64,000 nucleotides of DNA from Hoplostethus atlanticus (taxonomy: Eukaryota > Chordata > Actinopteri > Trachichthyiformes > Trachichthyidae): contig JAXDDX010000062.1 in the NCBI GenBank assembly GCA_034670405.1, forward strand, positions 1,488,001 to 1,552,000, read 5' to 3'. Both the position numbers and the translations under genes were made by a program. Of the stretch, positions 34,516 to 48,270 are shown piece after piece. Numbering within the stretch: the stretch's first letter is position 1; each line of letters opens with the position of its first letter. A model generated the notes under the pieces. It saw nothing but the letters and a program-made list of their open reading frames with translations. It searched no databases and was not told the origin of the DNA.

Positions 34516-36208
34516 CTGCTGTCTGAGAATTCACATGACCTCTGGCTGTCAGCTGTCACTCAATATACACATACACACATGCCGGCACATCACTGGTGTG
34601 TCCACTTGCGTGTTTCCTTTATGTTATTCTAAAGGAAAGCTATTCTCACCTGACCGACCAATCAGATTCAAGGGAGACGAGAAGAGGACGATCCCGGCGG
34701 CCAATGGCGCAAGAGCAAGCAACGGCAAGGCGAGCAGGAAGCGAGAGCAAGAGGTTAAAGACGGACTGAAGCGCCTATGGCTCTGCAACTCACGCCGGCC
34801 TCCAACGGCAGTACGCAATGTGCTAGTTATCACCGGCGGAAGCTGGGACACCTGGAAGCTATTTTCTTCTAGGACAAGGTCATAGATTCATTTTTTTTGT
34901 TTTTTCTTTGTTTCATGGCTCTATCTTGAAAGGTTGTAAAGATTTTTAATTTTTTTTCTTTCCAGAAACAAAGTGCGCTTCTCTCGATAACAGAAGAAGA
35001 AGACAGACAAAGCAAAGTGCAAGAACATCTCTGTGTGTGCAGGATGCAATGAGATGTCAGTTGTTATTCCAGGGTTGCGCAGCTGAAAGGAGATGACTAG
35101 TCCTTCATGGTGTAGCATATCTGATCAAACGGTTTGCTTGTATGCATTTGTTTTGTTCTTTTAGCAGCGTTATCCAAGGTTTTTATGTAAAAATCCAGCC
35201 GTCTTATCAGCCTAAATAGGGCTGCAACACTAATTCCCCGCTAATTGAGCAGCCGTAGATTCACCCTATTTTCCCATATTAAATTCTGGTCTCAGGCAGA
35301 CAGTGGTTATGGATAAGCATCGCTGTTAGAGAATGAAAATAATACAAACATGTGTGTGTGTGTGTGTGTGTATCTCTGCACAACTGGGGGATACCGGCTA
35401 GTGTTTAATGTTGGAGTGAACCAAAGCATTGCAGTTATGTATGTATTTAAAAGCAGGCAGAGTGTGTGTGTTGTCAGAGCAAACTAAAATCCAAACCGAT
35501 GCGGGCTCATTGATTTGCGAGGAGAAGGGTGCTGAGGGATAAGAGTTACTATGCTTTTGGCATAAACAAATAAAAGCCCCTGTCAGATAGAGGTACACAC
35601 TGAGGATGGAGATGTAGAGTAAAGACCCGTGCTTTTAACCAGCCGGCACCTGCACTCAAATCAATACCCTCTCACCAAGACGGGCGAAATCCAGATGCTA
35701 AAAACACACACACATGCACACATGCACACGCACACTAAATGTGGGCAGCTCAACCCTGCTCCCCACCTGTCAATAGTAATCCTGTACGTCAGAACTGAAC
35801 ATTGGAGATACTACCAGTGTGACACACTCTCCATAGGGGCCTGGCCGGTGTGTGTGTGTATTCTTGAGGTCAAAATGTCTTCACAAGGATAGTGAGACGA
35901 GGAAAATCTTCCAAAGCGAAGACATTTTGCCAGTTCTCACTTCTACAAGCGGGTAGCTTAGGGTTAGGACTTGGGGTTTAAAGTCTTAAAGCTCCACTCT
36001 AACATTTTCATGAACAAAACATTGCCTTATTTTCAATCAAAGTAATGTGTTTGGGCTGAGCAAGAAAAAAACCCACCCATCAGGGTGTGTGACGAATTGA
36101 AACTGGGATATGCATGTTTAACATGCATCTTTAAAAGCGAAGGAAAACACACAGTATCAAATTGCAGACATTCCCTCCTTTTGTCCTTTTGGTGTCCTTT
36201 GCTATAAC

Positions 36209-36361
36209 CAATGGTTCTCAACCCTGGTCCTTGGGGGCCAAGAGCGCTGCTGGTTTTCTATCCTACCAGGTAGTTAATTGTATTCGCCCGGCGTCCCTGG
36301 TGTAATCAGTCCCTGATTAGATGGCTGGAATGAAAACCGGCACCGGGATTGAGAACCACTG
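36209..36361. mobile_element. hAT-type MITE, same family as 25743-25924
   Basis: The left end CAATGGTTCTCAACC and right end GGATTGAGAACCACTG are inverted. The interior shares TGCTGGTTTTCT, CCTACCAGG and TCCCTGATTAGA with the MITE at 25743. The flanks share CTATAA, a degraded target duplication. Confidence 0.75.
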
Positions 36362-36696
36362 CTATAAACCAATCACAGGCCTGCTGGGTTGGTAAACATA
36401 CGCGTGCTGTGTGCAGTTTGTTGGTGTCACGTTACATGATTTCTGGGTATTATCCTCGAACTTTTTACAATTACGTCCCAGGGCCCCTTGAGGCCTCCAG
36501 CCTGCAAAAATTGCATAATGCCGATTTAAAGCCCTCCTCCAGTATTTTTTTGCATTTGCAAACTGTTGCAACTGTTTAATGATATCCTGTGCCTGCTATA
36601 CATCACCATCATGCACCATCAAACATTTTTGATATATGTGTACTTTGAGCATGAAGTTCAAAATTTGGAGCCCCTCCTGAAATACTGCACTCACTG

Positions 36697-37010
36697 CCAT
36701 CTGTCTATCAAGTCAAGTCAAGTTTATTTACACAGCCCTTTATCATGAACAAACCTCAAAGGACTCTACAGGCCTAAGTCAGGCCTGATAGACAATCTAA
36801 TCATGACACACAGTTGATGCAGAATGCTGAATAGAAGGCCTCAGGTGACTTTCAGACCTGAGTCTGAAAATCAATCAATTATGACAAATAAGATGTTACA
36901 GAAACAGGTTGACTAGAAGAATTTAACAGAGGAGGACATAGGAAGCCTACATAATTTGCCTAAGGTAGCCTAACCTGGCCGGCACCACCAGCCTAAGGCT
37001 CTCACCTGAT
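36697..37010 (+). repeat. Teleost dispersed repeat fragment
   Basis: It starts CAAGTCAAGTCAAGTTTATT followed by an ACACAGCCCTTTATCA block, a motif often seen at the start of fish dispersed repeats. There is no coding capacity. The class is unassigned. Confidence 0.4.
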
Positions 37011-37734
37011 CTTTCTTCTCTTTCTACTGCTACTATCAAATAAAGGCAAAAACTAAATCCTGAAAAATAACTTTAACATTTAAAATAATAAATATAATGT
37101 TGTCTCCTCCTTGCTCCTAAGGGGGGTTTAGGAGAAACATTTCAGATGAAGGTGATCACAAAATGAGCCAAAATTCAGATCTCCCCTATTTCTCAGGAGA
37201 TAAAGAAAAGACAACCTCGAGCAAAATATTTTCCCCCTGGGATGCCAGCAGACACTCTCAGCCATTTATGCACTCACTCAGACAAGCAGGGAGCCAATCA
37301 GTGGCACTGATGTGGTCAGGTGAACAAGATTGTGTCGATTCCCAAACCAGACAAAACTAAGGTTGGTTATACGATTACTCCTGGCAACCAGGTGGATTTT
37401 TGTCTGCAACGTCCAGCTTCATGCAGGACTCGTTCTCCAACGCCATGGCAGTGGAAATGGGCTTCCATGTTGACAATGAACCTATCTGCAAGTAGAACCT
37501 AATGCTAAGCTAATAGCCAATGTTGCATTCCCATGTAAAATGACCTACAGGCTAATTGTGTGGCATACTTGTTTCCATAGTGTTGCTATGGAAAGCGTTA
37601 TGTCACCAGAACACAATATCTGGTTTGGGGAGAAAACTTGGGTTGCAAACATGAAGTAAAGTTGGCTGGAGGAGGGCTGTAAAGGAAACATCCACCCTGA
37701 ATCCACCCACCTGTAACACTGTTAAAAACAACTA

Positions 37735-38135
37735 ATGGCAATGTACCTTTCATTTCTGGGCCCATGTTGTTGTTTGGTGGTGAATTTTTCTTATTCCCAC
37801 AGATAACTCACCACATGTAAATGACGTTGTGTCACGTCAGGATATATTCAGGATATAACGCTGCGACAATAAAGTTTGACAACAGAATATTTTTCAGCTA
37901 TCTCAAACATCAACAGAAGCCCCATTGTTCACAAACTAGCTGGCTAGCTAGCTAACACGTGATGCCCATGTGCACAACTTGGATTGAAAGTTCACGCCCA
38001 AAGGCATTCTGGGAAATAGATTAAATCACTGCTTAGATTTAGACAAGGCAGGTTTAGGCAAAGGGTATCTACACCAAAAAAGTAAATCAACACTTAATTA
38101 ACACACAACATCATCAAATTGATGATGCATATTTT
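37735..38135 (-). repeat. R2 interspersed repeat copy, uninterrupted
   Basis: It includes AATGGCAATGTACCTTTCAT, TTTCTGGGCCCATGTTGTTG, GGCATTCTGGGAAAT and CACCAAAAAAGTAAAT in the same order as 3030-3460. It lacks the MITE and so shows the empty target (ATTTAGACAAGG at about 38037-38048). Confidence 0.65.
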
Positions 38136-39288
38136 AACTGTTAAGGTTAGAATTAGGATTAGGTGTAGATAAAGGTAAGGATTAAGATTAAGATGCTAAT
38201 AAACTGGTCTATTTTGCACAGGCTAGCTAGAAGTTAAGGAATGAATGTAATCAATGGAAGTCCCTCGCAAGCAATGTGAGGGACAATTTTACTATCCTTA
38301 TGAAGACCTTCCTTTGATCCCATTGACTACCTAATTCCTAATCCTAATCTTAACCCTAAACTCAAATCCTAATCTTAAACTGATCACCAACAAGGAGAGG
38401 AAGGGGGGAAAAAAGCAAGAGAATGAGGGAGAAAGAGACAAGATCTGGTAAGAGCTGAACCCCAGGGACTGAGAGAAGGTAGATGGACAGCCAGCGCCAG
38501 TGTATGGGGCGGGGTGGGCGAGAGTTATTGAAAGAGAGTGAAAAGGAGAGAGAGAGAGGGACATTTGGAGCTAGATAGATAGAAGAAGAGGCTTAGCTCC
38601 TAGGGGACACTGGAGAGTTTTATTATCACTCCCGTCCCTGAACCACCTCCTCCTCCTCCTCCTCCTCCTCCTCCTCCTCCTCGCTACTGTTGGCTATTTT
38701 CTAGCAATCCTGACCTGTCACTGCACCTGCCTCCCAGGACCACCTGCAATTAAACACAGAGGGAGGAAAATAGAGGGAAAACAGAGGAGAAAGAAAGAGG
38801 GGCATATCAAATCCATCTCCGCATGCAGAGGCCTCGGACAAGCACCTGTGTTCCCCCCACTCTCAAGGAAGTGTGTGTGTGTATGCAGTGGAGGATGATA
38901 AGGGATGGCTAGCCTCATGCTATTAGCATTGACAAGCCGTCCTTAATGTAAACGCCAATAGAGCATTTGTCTCTGTCTGACGCTCTTTTTTCTCAACAAT
39001 GATTCCCACTCAGTGTGAAGGTAGCCCGCCATTCCCCAAGTGGCTATTGATGGACATGGATTAGTTGTCTCAGTGGACGGAAGTAGGCAGGAAAACTTTT
39101 TAGTCGTTTTCATCCATGAAAGACAATCACGGCGTGGCACAAAAAAATGAAATTAAATCACTGTCTGATTGTCGCGCTTCAAAGGCGATGTTGTCGACGA
39201 TGGCTGATGTTGGAGGTAGACAGCTTCTTCATCAATTTGTGACTTTCAGCGCATTCCAGGAGTTATTTCGTGATGAAATGTTGTAACG
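38136..39288. other. Non-coding DNA
   Basis: No gene recognised. It includes a 37-bp (CTC)n tract, listed separately, and a purine-rich stretch at 38395-38580. Confidence 0.45.
38646..38682. repeat. (CTC)n microsatellite
   Basis: About 12 uninterrupted CCT triplets. Confidence 0.93.
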
Positions 39289-39313
39289 GTTAGGGTTAGG
39301 GTTAGGGTTAGGG
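39289..39313 (+). repeat. Interstitial telomere-like tract (TTAGGG)4
   Basis: Four consecutive copies of the vertebrate telomere hexamer, GGTTAGGGTTAGGG and on, lie inside unrelated sequence. Short (GT)TAGGGTTAGG fragments also occur near 35955. Confidence 0.9.
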
Positions 39314-39369
39314 TATTTTGACCTCATGAGGATACAACATTACATTCAACAACCCTCAGAGAAGGGGCG

Positions 39370-39610
39370 TGAACTTGTTGCATTCAATCAAAGGTGGGCG
39401 TATGGGCATCACTTTCTAGCTAGCTAGCCAACTAGTTGATGAGCACTGAGGCGTGTCTGTGATTGCAGTCATGCCCCTTACTCAAAAAACAACATCCCTT
39501 GTGGCTGCATTGCATTCTGGTCTATTGATTCAAGTAATCACAGGGATATGAAAAATACAACGCCACGCAGAAAAATCGACCCAGAAATATAAGGTACCAT
39601 TAACTAATGT
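39370..39610 (+). repeat. R2 interspersed repeat fragment
   Basis: It shares CAATCAAAGGTGGGCGTATG with 31870 and CCCAGAAATATAAGGTACC with the complement of 3050-3075. Confidence 0.5.
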
Positions 39611-39999
39611 TTTAAGGTTGGGGGGGCGCAAACGGACTGACCCTTTGAGTCAGTATTTACATTTTTTTGTAAGGCAGTGAATGACTAAAAAACAATTTCT
39701 TCACTGATCACAGGAGATGATATTCATTTTCACGCATCATTTAACCAGAGGATGCAACAATTTTTGCCTGAAAAGAAACTCCCTTCCAAATGCAGCAAAG
39801 TCCAGTGAACTAAAAAAAATGCATGAACAAATAAAACATGGTATGTGTAAAGCGTGTTATATATTTCTCTCAGTTCTGTAATGCATTTTTTAATTGCAAT
39901 AACTTTTCACAACAATGGTGAAATCAAGGCAAGCAGGTAGGGAATAATTTCTGGTTAAATCAAACTATAACATTGTCTGTTCCTTGTCCTCTGTGAGGG

Positions 40000-40110
40000 T
40001 CTAAGGCTGCGGGAAGTACTAACCATTTATTGTTTTCACATGTTGGGCACTGTGAAGCCCTTAGAGACTGTAACGGTGATTAAGGGCTATACAAATAAAT
40101 GTGATTTGAT
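40000..40110 (+). repeat. LINE 3'-tail-like repeat
   Basis: It reads GGGCACTGTGAAGCCCTTAG, then a GTGATTAAGGGCTATACAAA block and an AAATGTGATTTGATT end. This is, from memory, the common 3' tail of L2-type fish LINEs. No ORF2 piece is adjacent. Confidence 0.5.
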
Positions 40111-43100
40111 TAGTCTGGCAAGCTTCAACAATCAACAGTATGCTATCGTTTATTCAGGAGATTGTGTAACATAAAGCATCAGCTATGAGTGGTGGAGTGA
40201 AAAATCCTTGGTATTGGCAAGATTGTATGATTTGCTTTGAGAGTGACCAGTGAACTTGGAGGTACAGCATGTTGATGTGACACTTAACTCCTTTGGAAAT
40301 GTGCCTGGTAAAAAGTGATCTTGTAAAAAGAGGGGCGGATATCCAATGAAGACATGATGTCAGGGGAGCTCCCACTATAAATCAAAACATTTAAAGTAGT
40401 ATTCCTCAAAATCCTAGTTTTGTTTTAATTTAGTCTCCATCTTGCCTCGTTGCTGTGGTGTTTCTGCACTGCACTTCCCAGAGATCACCCGTCAATCAAA
40501 CAGTGTGTCCAGCACTTTGACGTCTTTCTCCTTGGATTTTCTGTTGATGGAGTTTGAGTTTCTGTAGGTGGCGCTCTTTTCTTTGTCTGTTCAGCCACAG
40601 TGGCTATTGCCTCTCATGCTAAGTGGCTATTGCCTCTCATGCTAACTACTGCTAACCACCACTTTAAATACAAAGTTCCCATTTTATTGCGTTTTTTTAT
40701 GTCATATTTTAGATTATATTACGTGAAAAAAGTGCAAAAGATCCATAAATTAGCCATTTCCATGCCATTTTCTTTTCACCTTTTACACCGATGATGGGTT
40801 AACTTCAAAGAGACTTAAACGCATGTAACGCCATTGATTGACAGAGGAGAGACAGCGCTAGTCTTGTGGAAGTTAACAGCATGGGTATGAAGGCTTAGTA
40901 ATTATTTAGGTATACAAATGTGGCTGTCTGTTTGCGTGAGGCGGCAAGCTCGGATGTGGGAGCAAATGGATGCGCTGTGAGCTATAATAGATGGCTATAA
41001 GAGGGAAAGAGGGGCTGTGCATGTGAATGAAGCGTTTGGCTCCCTCACTCCCAGGCATAGAGAGACTCTATACGGGAACCTCTCTCCCTCTCTGTCTGAC
41101 AGTCAATCTGGAGGGTATGTTTTATTCATGGCTCGTCCTCTCTATTTAACTTCGCCGGCAAACACTCTCTCTTTCACTCCCACTTTATCTTTCCAGCTCT
41201 CTCTTTCCCCGTCGCGCATTAACGTCTCTCTCTAGAAACCGGAGTTTTGGACTGACACGGAGGTCGATACTGATATTTTTTTGGGGGGGGATTGAAGCTA
41301 CCAATAGCCGGTGTTTTGTGCTCCATTATTACGCTCTATGGCACCTGTGCGATGCTTTGTTTCGGAAGACTTTGCTTCCTCTTGCCATCGTTGAAATTGA
41401 AGAGTCATAAAACGATTCGTGAGATTTTATTGAAAATCGTCCAAAACTCCCCCCCCAAAAAACTCAAACCCCTCATATTTTTTTTCTCTCAATGAAAACA
41501 AGAAATACTACAATAAATACTAAATTTTTATCACCAAAACAGTTTCTACAAAGACAAATACTAGTGGACAAATCACTTCTAGATGGAATAATTTCATAAA
41601 AACACAAGTCCTAAGTTGGAAATAAGACAATAGTGAGCAGCTACAGCATTTATACTAGGCCTACAACCAACCAGACTCAACTGTCCCTATAGCAGGATTA
41701 CCTGTAGACATGTTCTCAGGTCAAGGGATTCTTTAAGATAATATGGTTCCATAGTCTTCTATGTGAAGATCCAATAAGCGCCTCTTCTCAGTAATTGATT
41801 GACTGACTGGACCATATATGATTTTTAATAAGAGGCCAATATCGGCCCCATATATCACATAGTATAAACTACTCTCTTTGACTTTTACGTCTCATTGAGT
41901 GACAGTATCTCTCACCCAGACACACTCTCTCTCTCTCTCTTATTTGGGTGTTTGTGTGTGAGCGGTGAGCGGAGTCTACAGATCGGGCCGTTCTTATCAC
42001 CTGTAGCGGCAGCAAGACATACGTAGCCAAGCATGGAAATGTAGTTACTAGTGTATCACACCCCCACCTGACTAACACGCTGGCTCAGCCGACCCGACCC
42101 CCCATTTAGGTGTGAGGACATGGAGTGTTTTCTGATCTTTCTGGAGAAATTAAACTGCAGCTCTTACTTAAAAATAAGACTTTTAAAATAAAAACATCAA
42201 CTACGGTACTGGGTTCAAGTCTCAGTCCTCATCCTTTCCGTGTGAGTTTGCTCCCACAGTCCAAAGATTTGAGCATTTCAGGTGAATTGCCCAATGCATG
42301 CTGGGATAGCCTGAATAGGAATAAGCGGGTATGGAAAACAAATGAATGTCTTACTTTTTTGTGCAGTTGCTGCACAAGATGTTCGAAACCACTCTTCTCA
42401 ACACATCTTTGGAGTCTTTTGGATACTGCCGGCGTGACGTCACCGCTAGACCCATACCGTTTCTTTACCACCGGCAATTATTTCAAGCGTCAGAGCCAAA
42501 GAGCCATACATATGTCTTTTTCTGCATGTGTGTGCTGCTGTGCATTCAAGTGTGTGTTGTTCGTGCATAGACGTGTGTGCCAATATGTGTGTGTGTTTCC
42601 ACGTGAGCTGCACATGCAAAATCATGTAAGCACTTGTTTGTGTGCAGGTGCACAGCCTGTGTGTGTATCTGTGTGTAGGTGTGTGTGATCGGCAGTGTGC
42701 TGGAGGTAAGCCAGGGGTCAGCTGAGAATAATGACAGGATGGACTCCATAATTTCAGCTTCATTCAGCCTTGATTGCTGGCTCAATATGCTGTCTGTAGT
42801 AATCTAGGCAGCTTTGTATTGGGACATCCATCGCTACAATAATCATGTCTGAGCGGTGTCGTTCTCCCTCTTTTAGGGCATCCAGGAGTGAAATGAGCTT
42901 CAGTTCAGCAGATGCAACTGTCTTCGGCTGGGTCAAGAACATGAGCCTGGTAAATTCAATCACCAGTCCATCCAGTTGCAAATAGACATGATGGAAATAA
43001 AGGTAAATCTAGCGTATATTGGTTCACTTCTGGTAAATTTGGAGAAAACGGGGACACCAGGGTCAGAAATGAACAGGGGGCCTGGGGCAAAAATGCCCTT

Positions 43101-43599
43101 GAAAGTTGAAATGAAATGCCTGTAAAAGTAAAAATGAGTTTCCAAAATATGCCTCCAATAATTAGAAGTACCCTTTTTTGCATTTCACACACACGTGCAC
43201 GTCCAAAATCACATAATACTCTTTTATGTATGTTATGTTTGCCTATTTCACTTTGATATTAATTCTGCAACCCATGACTAAATTAATGCAACCATTCAAA
43301 TGACTTAAGTAAAAAAAACTACAGTCAACCGACAAAAAAAGAGAACATTTTATTGTACCATAAAAATCTGCATGTGGTTATTTGGGAAATCATGTTTTCC
43401 AGCATCATTGGAAAATATGGCGATGGATTTCAATATCACCAGAAAGCTGAGTTCATTTGCCCTCAGTGGCCTAGTTGGGGCACCGTCTGGTCTTGATTCA
43501 CAAAAATAGGGCCCAGAGAGAGGTTGGAAAATGGCACCATCCTCTTCTGTGAGGTCTGCTGCCAGTTTTCTGCATTGGGACAGAAGTTAAAACAAATCT
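40111..43599. other. Non-coding DNA
   Basis: No gene assigned. A perfect 23-bp tandem pair (GTGGCTATTGCCTCTCATGC...) occupies 40600-40645. The minus-strand frame at 42760-42981 is discussed as a finding. The segment at 41770-41870 (CCAATATCGGCCCC) may be a dispersed repeat end. Confidence 0.45.
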
Positions 43600-44020
43600 T
43601 AGTGGTAGAAATTGTTTATTTTCCAATACAAATGTATTCTTTCAAAGTTCAATAAAAAGGATCAAAATGCCCCTAAAAAAATCACATCAAGGGGGCAAAG
43701 AATTTCCTCTGAAAGAAAAGTTCCTAAAACAGCATTTCCAAAGACTTGGGCCTCCATCAGTCTACAGTCTGCTCTCCCTAGGAGTGGGCGTCCAGGAAAG
43801 ATCACAGCAAGAACGGTCGAGGAGGTGACAAAGAACCCAAAGGTAACAGCTGAGGATCAGCAGGCATCTCATGACCTTTCTAACATCCGAGTCCACAATA
43901 AGAAAAACACTTAACAAGAGTGGTGTTCATGGAGGATACCAAAGAGGAAACCAGACCACCTGGACCACAAAGCTACTTGAAATGTGGTGGAAATGTAAAC
44001 CATTGAGTTGCCTGATTAAA
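43600..44020 (+). pseudogene. Tc1-like transposase N-terminal remnant
   Basis: The frame at 43612-43914 contains SGRPGKITARTVEEVTKNPK followed by VTAEDQQAS. This matches the second DNA-binding helix-turn-helix of Tc1-like transposases (GRP...K...NP.VTA.DLQ pattern). Downstream DNA (GTGTTCATGGAGGATACC, AAAGAGGAAACC) continues the family but out of frame. The DDE catalytic part is absent. A dead fragment. Confidence 0.75.
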
Positions 44021-44149
44021 AAAAAAAAAAAAGAAGCTATGTAGTCAATTAAAAATCTACTTTTATGTATAAGTAGGTATACATGTGCTTCAATAAGTCA
44101 AGTAATATGAAACTGATATGATACACTTTGGGTATTCCACGAAGAAAAA

Positions 44150-44268
44150 AACATTACAATCATTTTATCCAAAGCGCCTTACAAAGGTGGCAGTTGACTA
44201 TGTGGGGATCGAACCCACAACCCTGAGACTGAGAGTCTCATGCTCTACTGACTGAGCTGTCTGGGCCA
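44150..44268 (-). repeat. tRNA-Lys-like SINE head, copy 1
   Basis: On the minus strand it has an A-box-like AGCTCAGTCAGTAGAGCATG, an anticodon-stem block GAGACTCTCAGTCTC and a B box GGGTTCGATCC (44206-44216). Beyond the tRNA-like part comes the fish SINE motif TTATCCAAAGCGCCTTACAA (+ strand). The acceptor stem does not pair, so it is not a working tRNA gene. Confidence 0.75.
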
Positions 44269-44705
44269 GGGATGGCAGTTCTGATTTATCTCAATAAATA
44301 AAATGAATAATCTAGATAATGAAAAAAAGAAATCGGTCTCAATCATCTCAGCTCTTCTTTCTGTTACGGTAGTGACAAATCTTTAGAAAGGACAGAAATT
44401 CTGGAAAATTCTGAAAATATGTACAAATTTGTGACTGTACCTTTAGTAGATTTGTGTATCATAGACTTGGACTAACACATATATGCTTTAGAATTGGGGA
44501 AAATACAATACAAATTTGAATATTTTTACACCCAATATGAACCGTTTCTGTAGAATCATCCATATTTATTATATATACACTTACATATAAATCCATACAC
44601 ATATATGAAAACTGTATATACAGATACTGTACATACATGACATAATACATATATGCATATACAGTGTATATAGTACATACCACTAGGGGTACTGTGTGTA
44701 CTCCC

Positions 44706-44710
<5 letters not shown>

Positions 44711-44742
<32 letters not shown>
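44711..44742. repeat. (GT)n microsatellite
   Basis: An uninterrupted TG tract of 32 bp. Confidence 0.95.
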
Positions 44743-44743
<1 letters not shown>

Positions 44744-46093
44744 CAGTGTGAATGAATGCTTGAGAATGTGCCACTCGATGCAAAACGTGTGCCCAAGGCT
44801 ATTTTTTTTTTCTCCCTGCCACTTGCTCGCTTGTTGAAGGTGCAGTAAGTTGCATTGGGATGGAGATTTATGCAGCACACCGAGATGTGAATACATCCAA
44901 ACCCACTGAGGCTTCCTCTCCCTGTTCAGGTGTTTCAACACAACTCCCTGACAGCAACAGGCAATTATACACATGCCAAAAAGTTGCAAATAGCTTTCGA
45001 AATGTTTCCCAAAGAAATCTCTGCTTCGTCAGTTTGTGTTTAAGAGCCTGTCAAAGCGATGTATGTTGAAGGAGATTCTCAAAAGAAAGAGTCTGCCTTA
45101 TTGATGAGAAGTAGTTAGACTTGAATTACATGACTTCACTGTGATCAGTTTTTGTTTGAGGTCTTTAATAAGCATTTGATATTCATTGATTTAGTCTCAT
45201 TTTCTGCTTTTTTCCCCCTCCAGTTGTTTAATCAGCGTTTGGTATTAATTTTTCTGCAGCTTTTGTCTTGGAGTGTTCTGGCTTGGGTGTAACCAGTATC
45301 TGTATTTTGATTTGGAGTATTTTGATTAAAACCTGGGGGGGAAAAAAACAACTGATCAAAAACCTTACTCTCAGGCTAGAAAGCCTGAAAATGACATTAA
45401 ATTATTAAGAGAAAGAAGGGATTATAGACCGTGGATGTAAGTCTAAATTGTTTTTTTATAGAGTGCTTTCAGATGTTTATAAGTGTGCTTTGAGTAGATT
45501 TAGATAGCAATGCATGTTATTAATGATGTGTGTAAAGGCACAGCACTCAATCGTTCTCTAACCTGTGTTTGAATGTGTGCGCATGGTTGTTTGCATCTGC
45601 ATTAACATGTGTCATGTCTGGATTGTGCCTAGATCTGATTTAACTGGATTACACCTGGCATTCAAATATATCTGTTATACATGTTGAAATCGTATTTCCC
45701 TTTTCCCCTTGCCAAAACACGTCACCTTGATGGCTGAACCAAAACATGTAGTTTACTGATGTCACCTTACAGGTTTTCTGCGTAATGGAGACCTTACACT
45801 TTGTTGTTAACGTGGCGAAATGCGTGACCACTTCTGAAGGTGGACTTGGGCGATCAGATCTTTCAATGCGGTACTTTTACACCTGGGTTTTAGGTGTTTT
45901 TGCTCTATTTGAATACCATCCGATCACCCAGGATGCAGGTTAATGCCAGGTGGACGACCGCTCTGGGTGTCATGGTCGGCTGACAGAGAAATATTGAGAG
46001 GTGAGAGAACCAGGCAGAGGAAAAACATTCAGTCTCACTGACTGGCGTTCCACAGGGAAATGTCACCGCATGTCAGCTCGTCAGACGAACAGG

Positions 46094-46095
<2 letters not shown>

Positions 46096-46130
<35 letters not shown>
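46096..46130. repeat. (AC)n microsatellite
   Basis: An uninterrupted AC tract of 35 bp. Confidence 0.95.
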
Positions 46131-46133
<3 letters not shown>

Positions 46134-47989
46134 GGTTTGACTGAAAAAAAAAAAATCAGATATGGTGATGTTATGCAGTTTGCTTGATTTTGGCATGAAT
46201 ACAGTATGTATTATTCTGATTATTATCCAGTTTCAGTTTGAGTTTTAGTGTCAATTCATTAGTTGATTTATGTTGGATATGATTACCTTCCTGTTTAGTG
46301 AAATGCGCAGAAGCGAACTTTATGAATAGTCTACTTTAATAAATACAAAACCGCTTTACCAGCACAATGTCGTAACTAAGTGACTCACTGAAAAAAATCC
46401 AGCATATTTATATTATATAGTTTCATAAAAATATCCAATAATTGGCTTCATTAACCTTTCCTATGCCTAGTTAGTGTGGGACTTCAGGTTAATTAAATGT
46501 TGAAAATATTTTCTTTCATACCTTTAGAAGCTGATGTCTAATTTGAATATACAAAAAGTAAAGAAACTTTGCAGAACAGTGTCAATCCATTGATGGATGG
46601 ACCCCCAGCGTGGCCATGATTCACCATCTGCTGCTGTGTGTGTGCCGCTGCCATTCATTTCTATGGACATGTCGAGTGACTCAGTGAGTTCAAAAACACA
46701 ACCCACCCTTCCAACCGTGCGTCCAGTAAACACAACTATACCCAGCACTACACACACCGCCTGTTAATAGAACAGCTAAATTAGAAAGCTCAATAACTCA
46801 AGACGAAGTCCTAATACACGCCACACTCGACTGCTGGGCAATTACTGAAACCAGGAGGAGGAAAAAAAAAAAAAAAAAAAAAGGGAAGACAACAACAGAG
46901 AATGATAAGTGAGCGCGGTACCGCCTCCACATATGAGATGTGTAGAAAATTAGATTTCCAGTTTCCCAGTGAATGGTGGTGCGGTAGATTTGGAGCCATG
47001 GGCATAATAAATGACCTCGGTGTTAATGCATCTGTGACTCTCTTCCCGTCTCCCTCTTCACATCCTCAAACAGAGTATTGACTTTTTCCTACGCCGTGTT
47101 TATTTGAATTTCTCATTATCTTGACATTTTGAGGGAGGCTCGTTTTGACTTATTGAAATCCTTTGGTTCTTTGACTCGCGCTCAGAGGAGGAATCTTCTC
47201 TTAGGGAAAGAAAATGCTGTCTGAAGCACAGAGTCCATCGTAGTATTTAGCTTGAAAATAATTCTATTTTGTTTGTGATTTTGCATAGTAAAATACAAAT
47301 TCTTGCCTCATTAGTATAATTGTCAATGTAAGATAGCAATGTTCCCTGTAATAGTTTTTAGTTGACCCTCTGTTTGTATTGTTGACTGGCATAGGGTCAG
47401 TTTTGCAGTTCTCTCACTCATGGTGCAGGCTAGGATTAGAGATATCAGAGAGGAATAAAGAAGATAATCAATGAGTTATTTCTCTTCCTGTTTTTCTGAT
47501 CGCTGATAGTGTATAGGATCAAAATACAGCTTACTACATTGCTCTCATGAGTAATGCGTAATTGTCAAATGTGCCTGTTCATATACAGTACAAACTACAA
47601 CCCACGAGTAGTGAGGGGTTCTTTCCTTATATCCATAAATCAAAACTGTCCGCCAACCCCGAATCCATTCCTGAAGCACTCCGTGGATGAGGCTTCAAAC
47701 GTCATCGATGACGTAACGATGTTAAAATGATACAAGCCTCGATACGGAGGTTCGCGGGAAACTGCCCTACGTTCTCGACACGCGCTTCGAGGCTTCGGTA
47801 TCAAGCGTAACATCACTAATGTTAACCAAAATGCGCGCACTCAAATTGGAAACTGTCATAATTTAAACCAAAACAAAAACAAACATGCTTAATCAAAATT
47901 GTGTTGGTGATTATTTGTTTATGCCTGTTGTTTTCTGAAATGAACAAAGTAAATTACTAACACTGCAGTATGGTGTCGGCCATCAGTAG

Positions 47990-48270
47990 GGCCGTCACAA
48001 CTCCCATTTTAGCAAAGCTACACTGGCTACCTGTTGATTTTAGAATTGATTTTATTGATTACTTTTAAAGCAGCGAAAACTTGGCCCCCTGTCCTATATC
48101 CTGGAACTTTTATTCCCTCTATGTTGGTGAATTTCAGATCTGCCGATAAAGCCCCCCGGTCCAAGCTCAAGTCAAGAGCTTCCTTCCTGTGCTTCCTATG
48201 AGCTTTTGCTCTCAAAAGCCACAACATTATGGAACAATCTTTTTTTCTTTGTGCCTAAAAGCAAGTAGCC
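47990..48270 (+). pseudogene. L2-type LINE ORF2 C-terminal remnant
   Basis: The frame at 48018-48053 reads LHWLPVDFRIDF, a conserved block just past the reverse transcriptase in L2/Rex-type LINEs. Later text (AAAAGCCACAACATTATGGAACAA) gives a KATTLWNN-like piece, also typical. Stops and shifts interrupt it. It is a 5'-truncated dead copy. Confidence 0.65.

Larger units (their letters stand above)
32801..36208. other. Non-coding DNA, microsatellite-rich
   Basis: No host gene recognised. Five longer AC/GT tracts are listed separately. A GC-rich stretch at 34660-34860 holds an open frame (34457-34885) without known domains. 35850-35960 resembles a dispersed fish repeat (GTCTTCACAAGGATAGTGAG). 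Confidence 0.45.
44269..47989. other. Non-coding DNA
   Basis: No gene recognised. Two longer dinucleotide tracts are listed separately. AT-rich repeats of TACATATA type occur around 44560-44690. A poly-A run is at about 46862-46881. Confidence 0.45.
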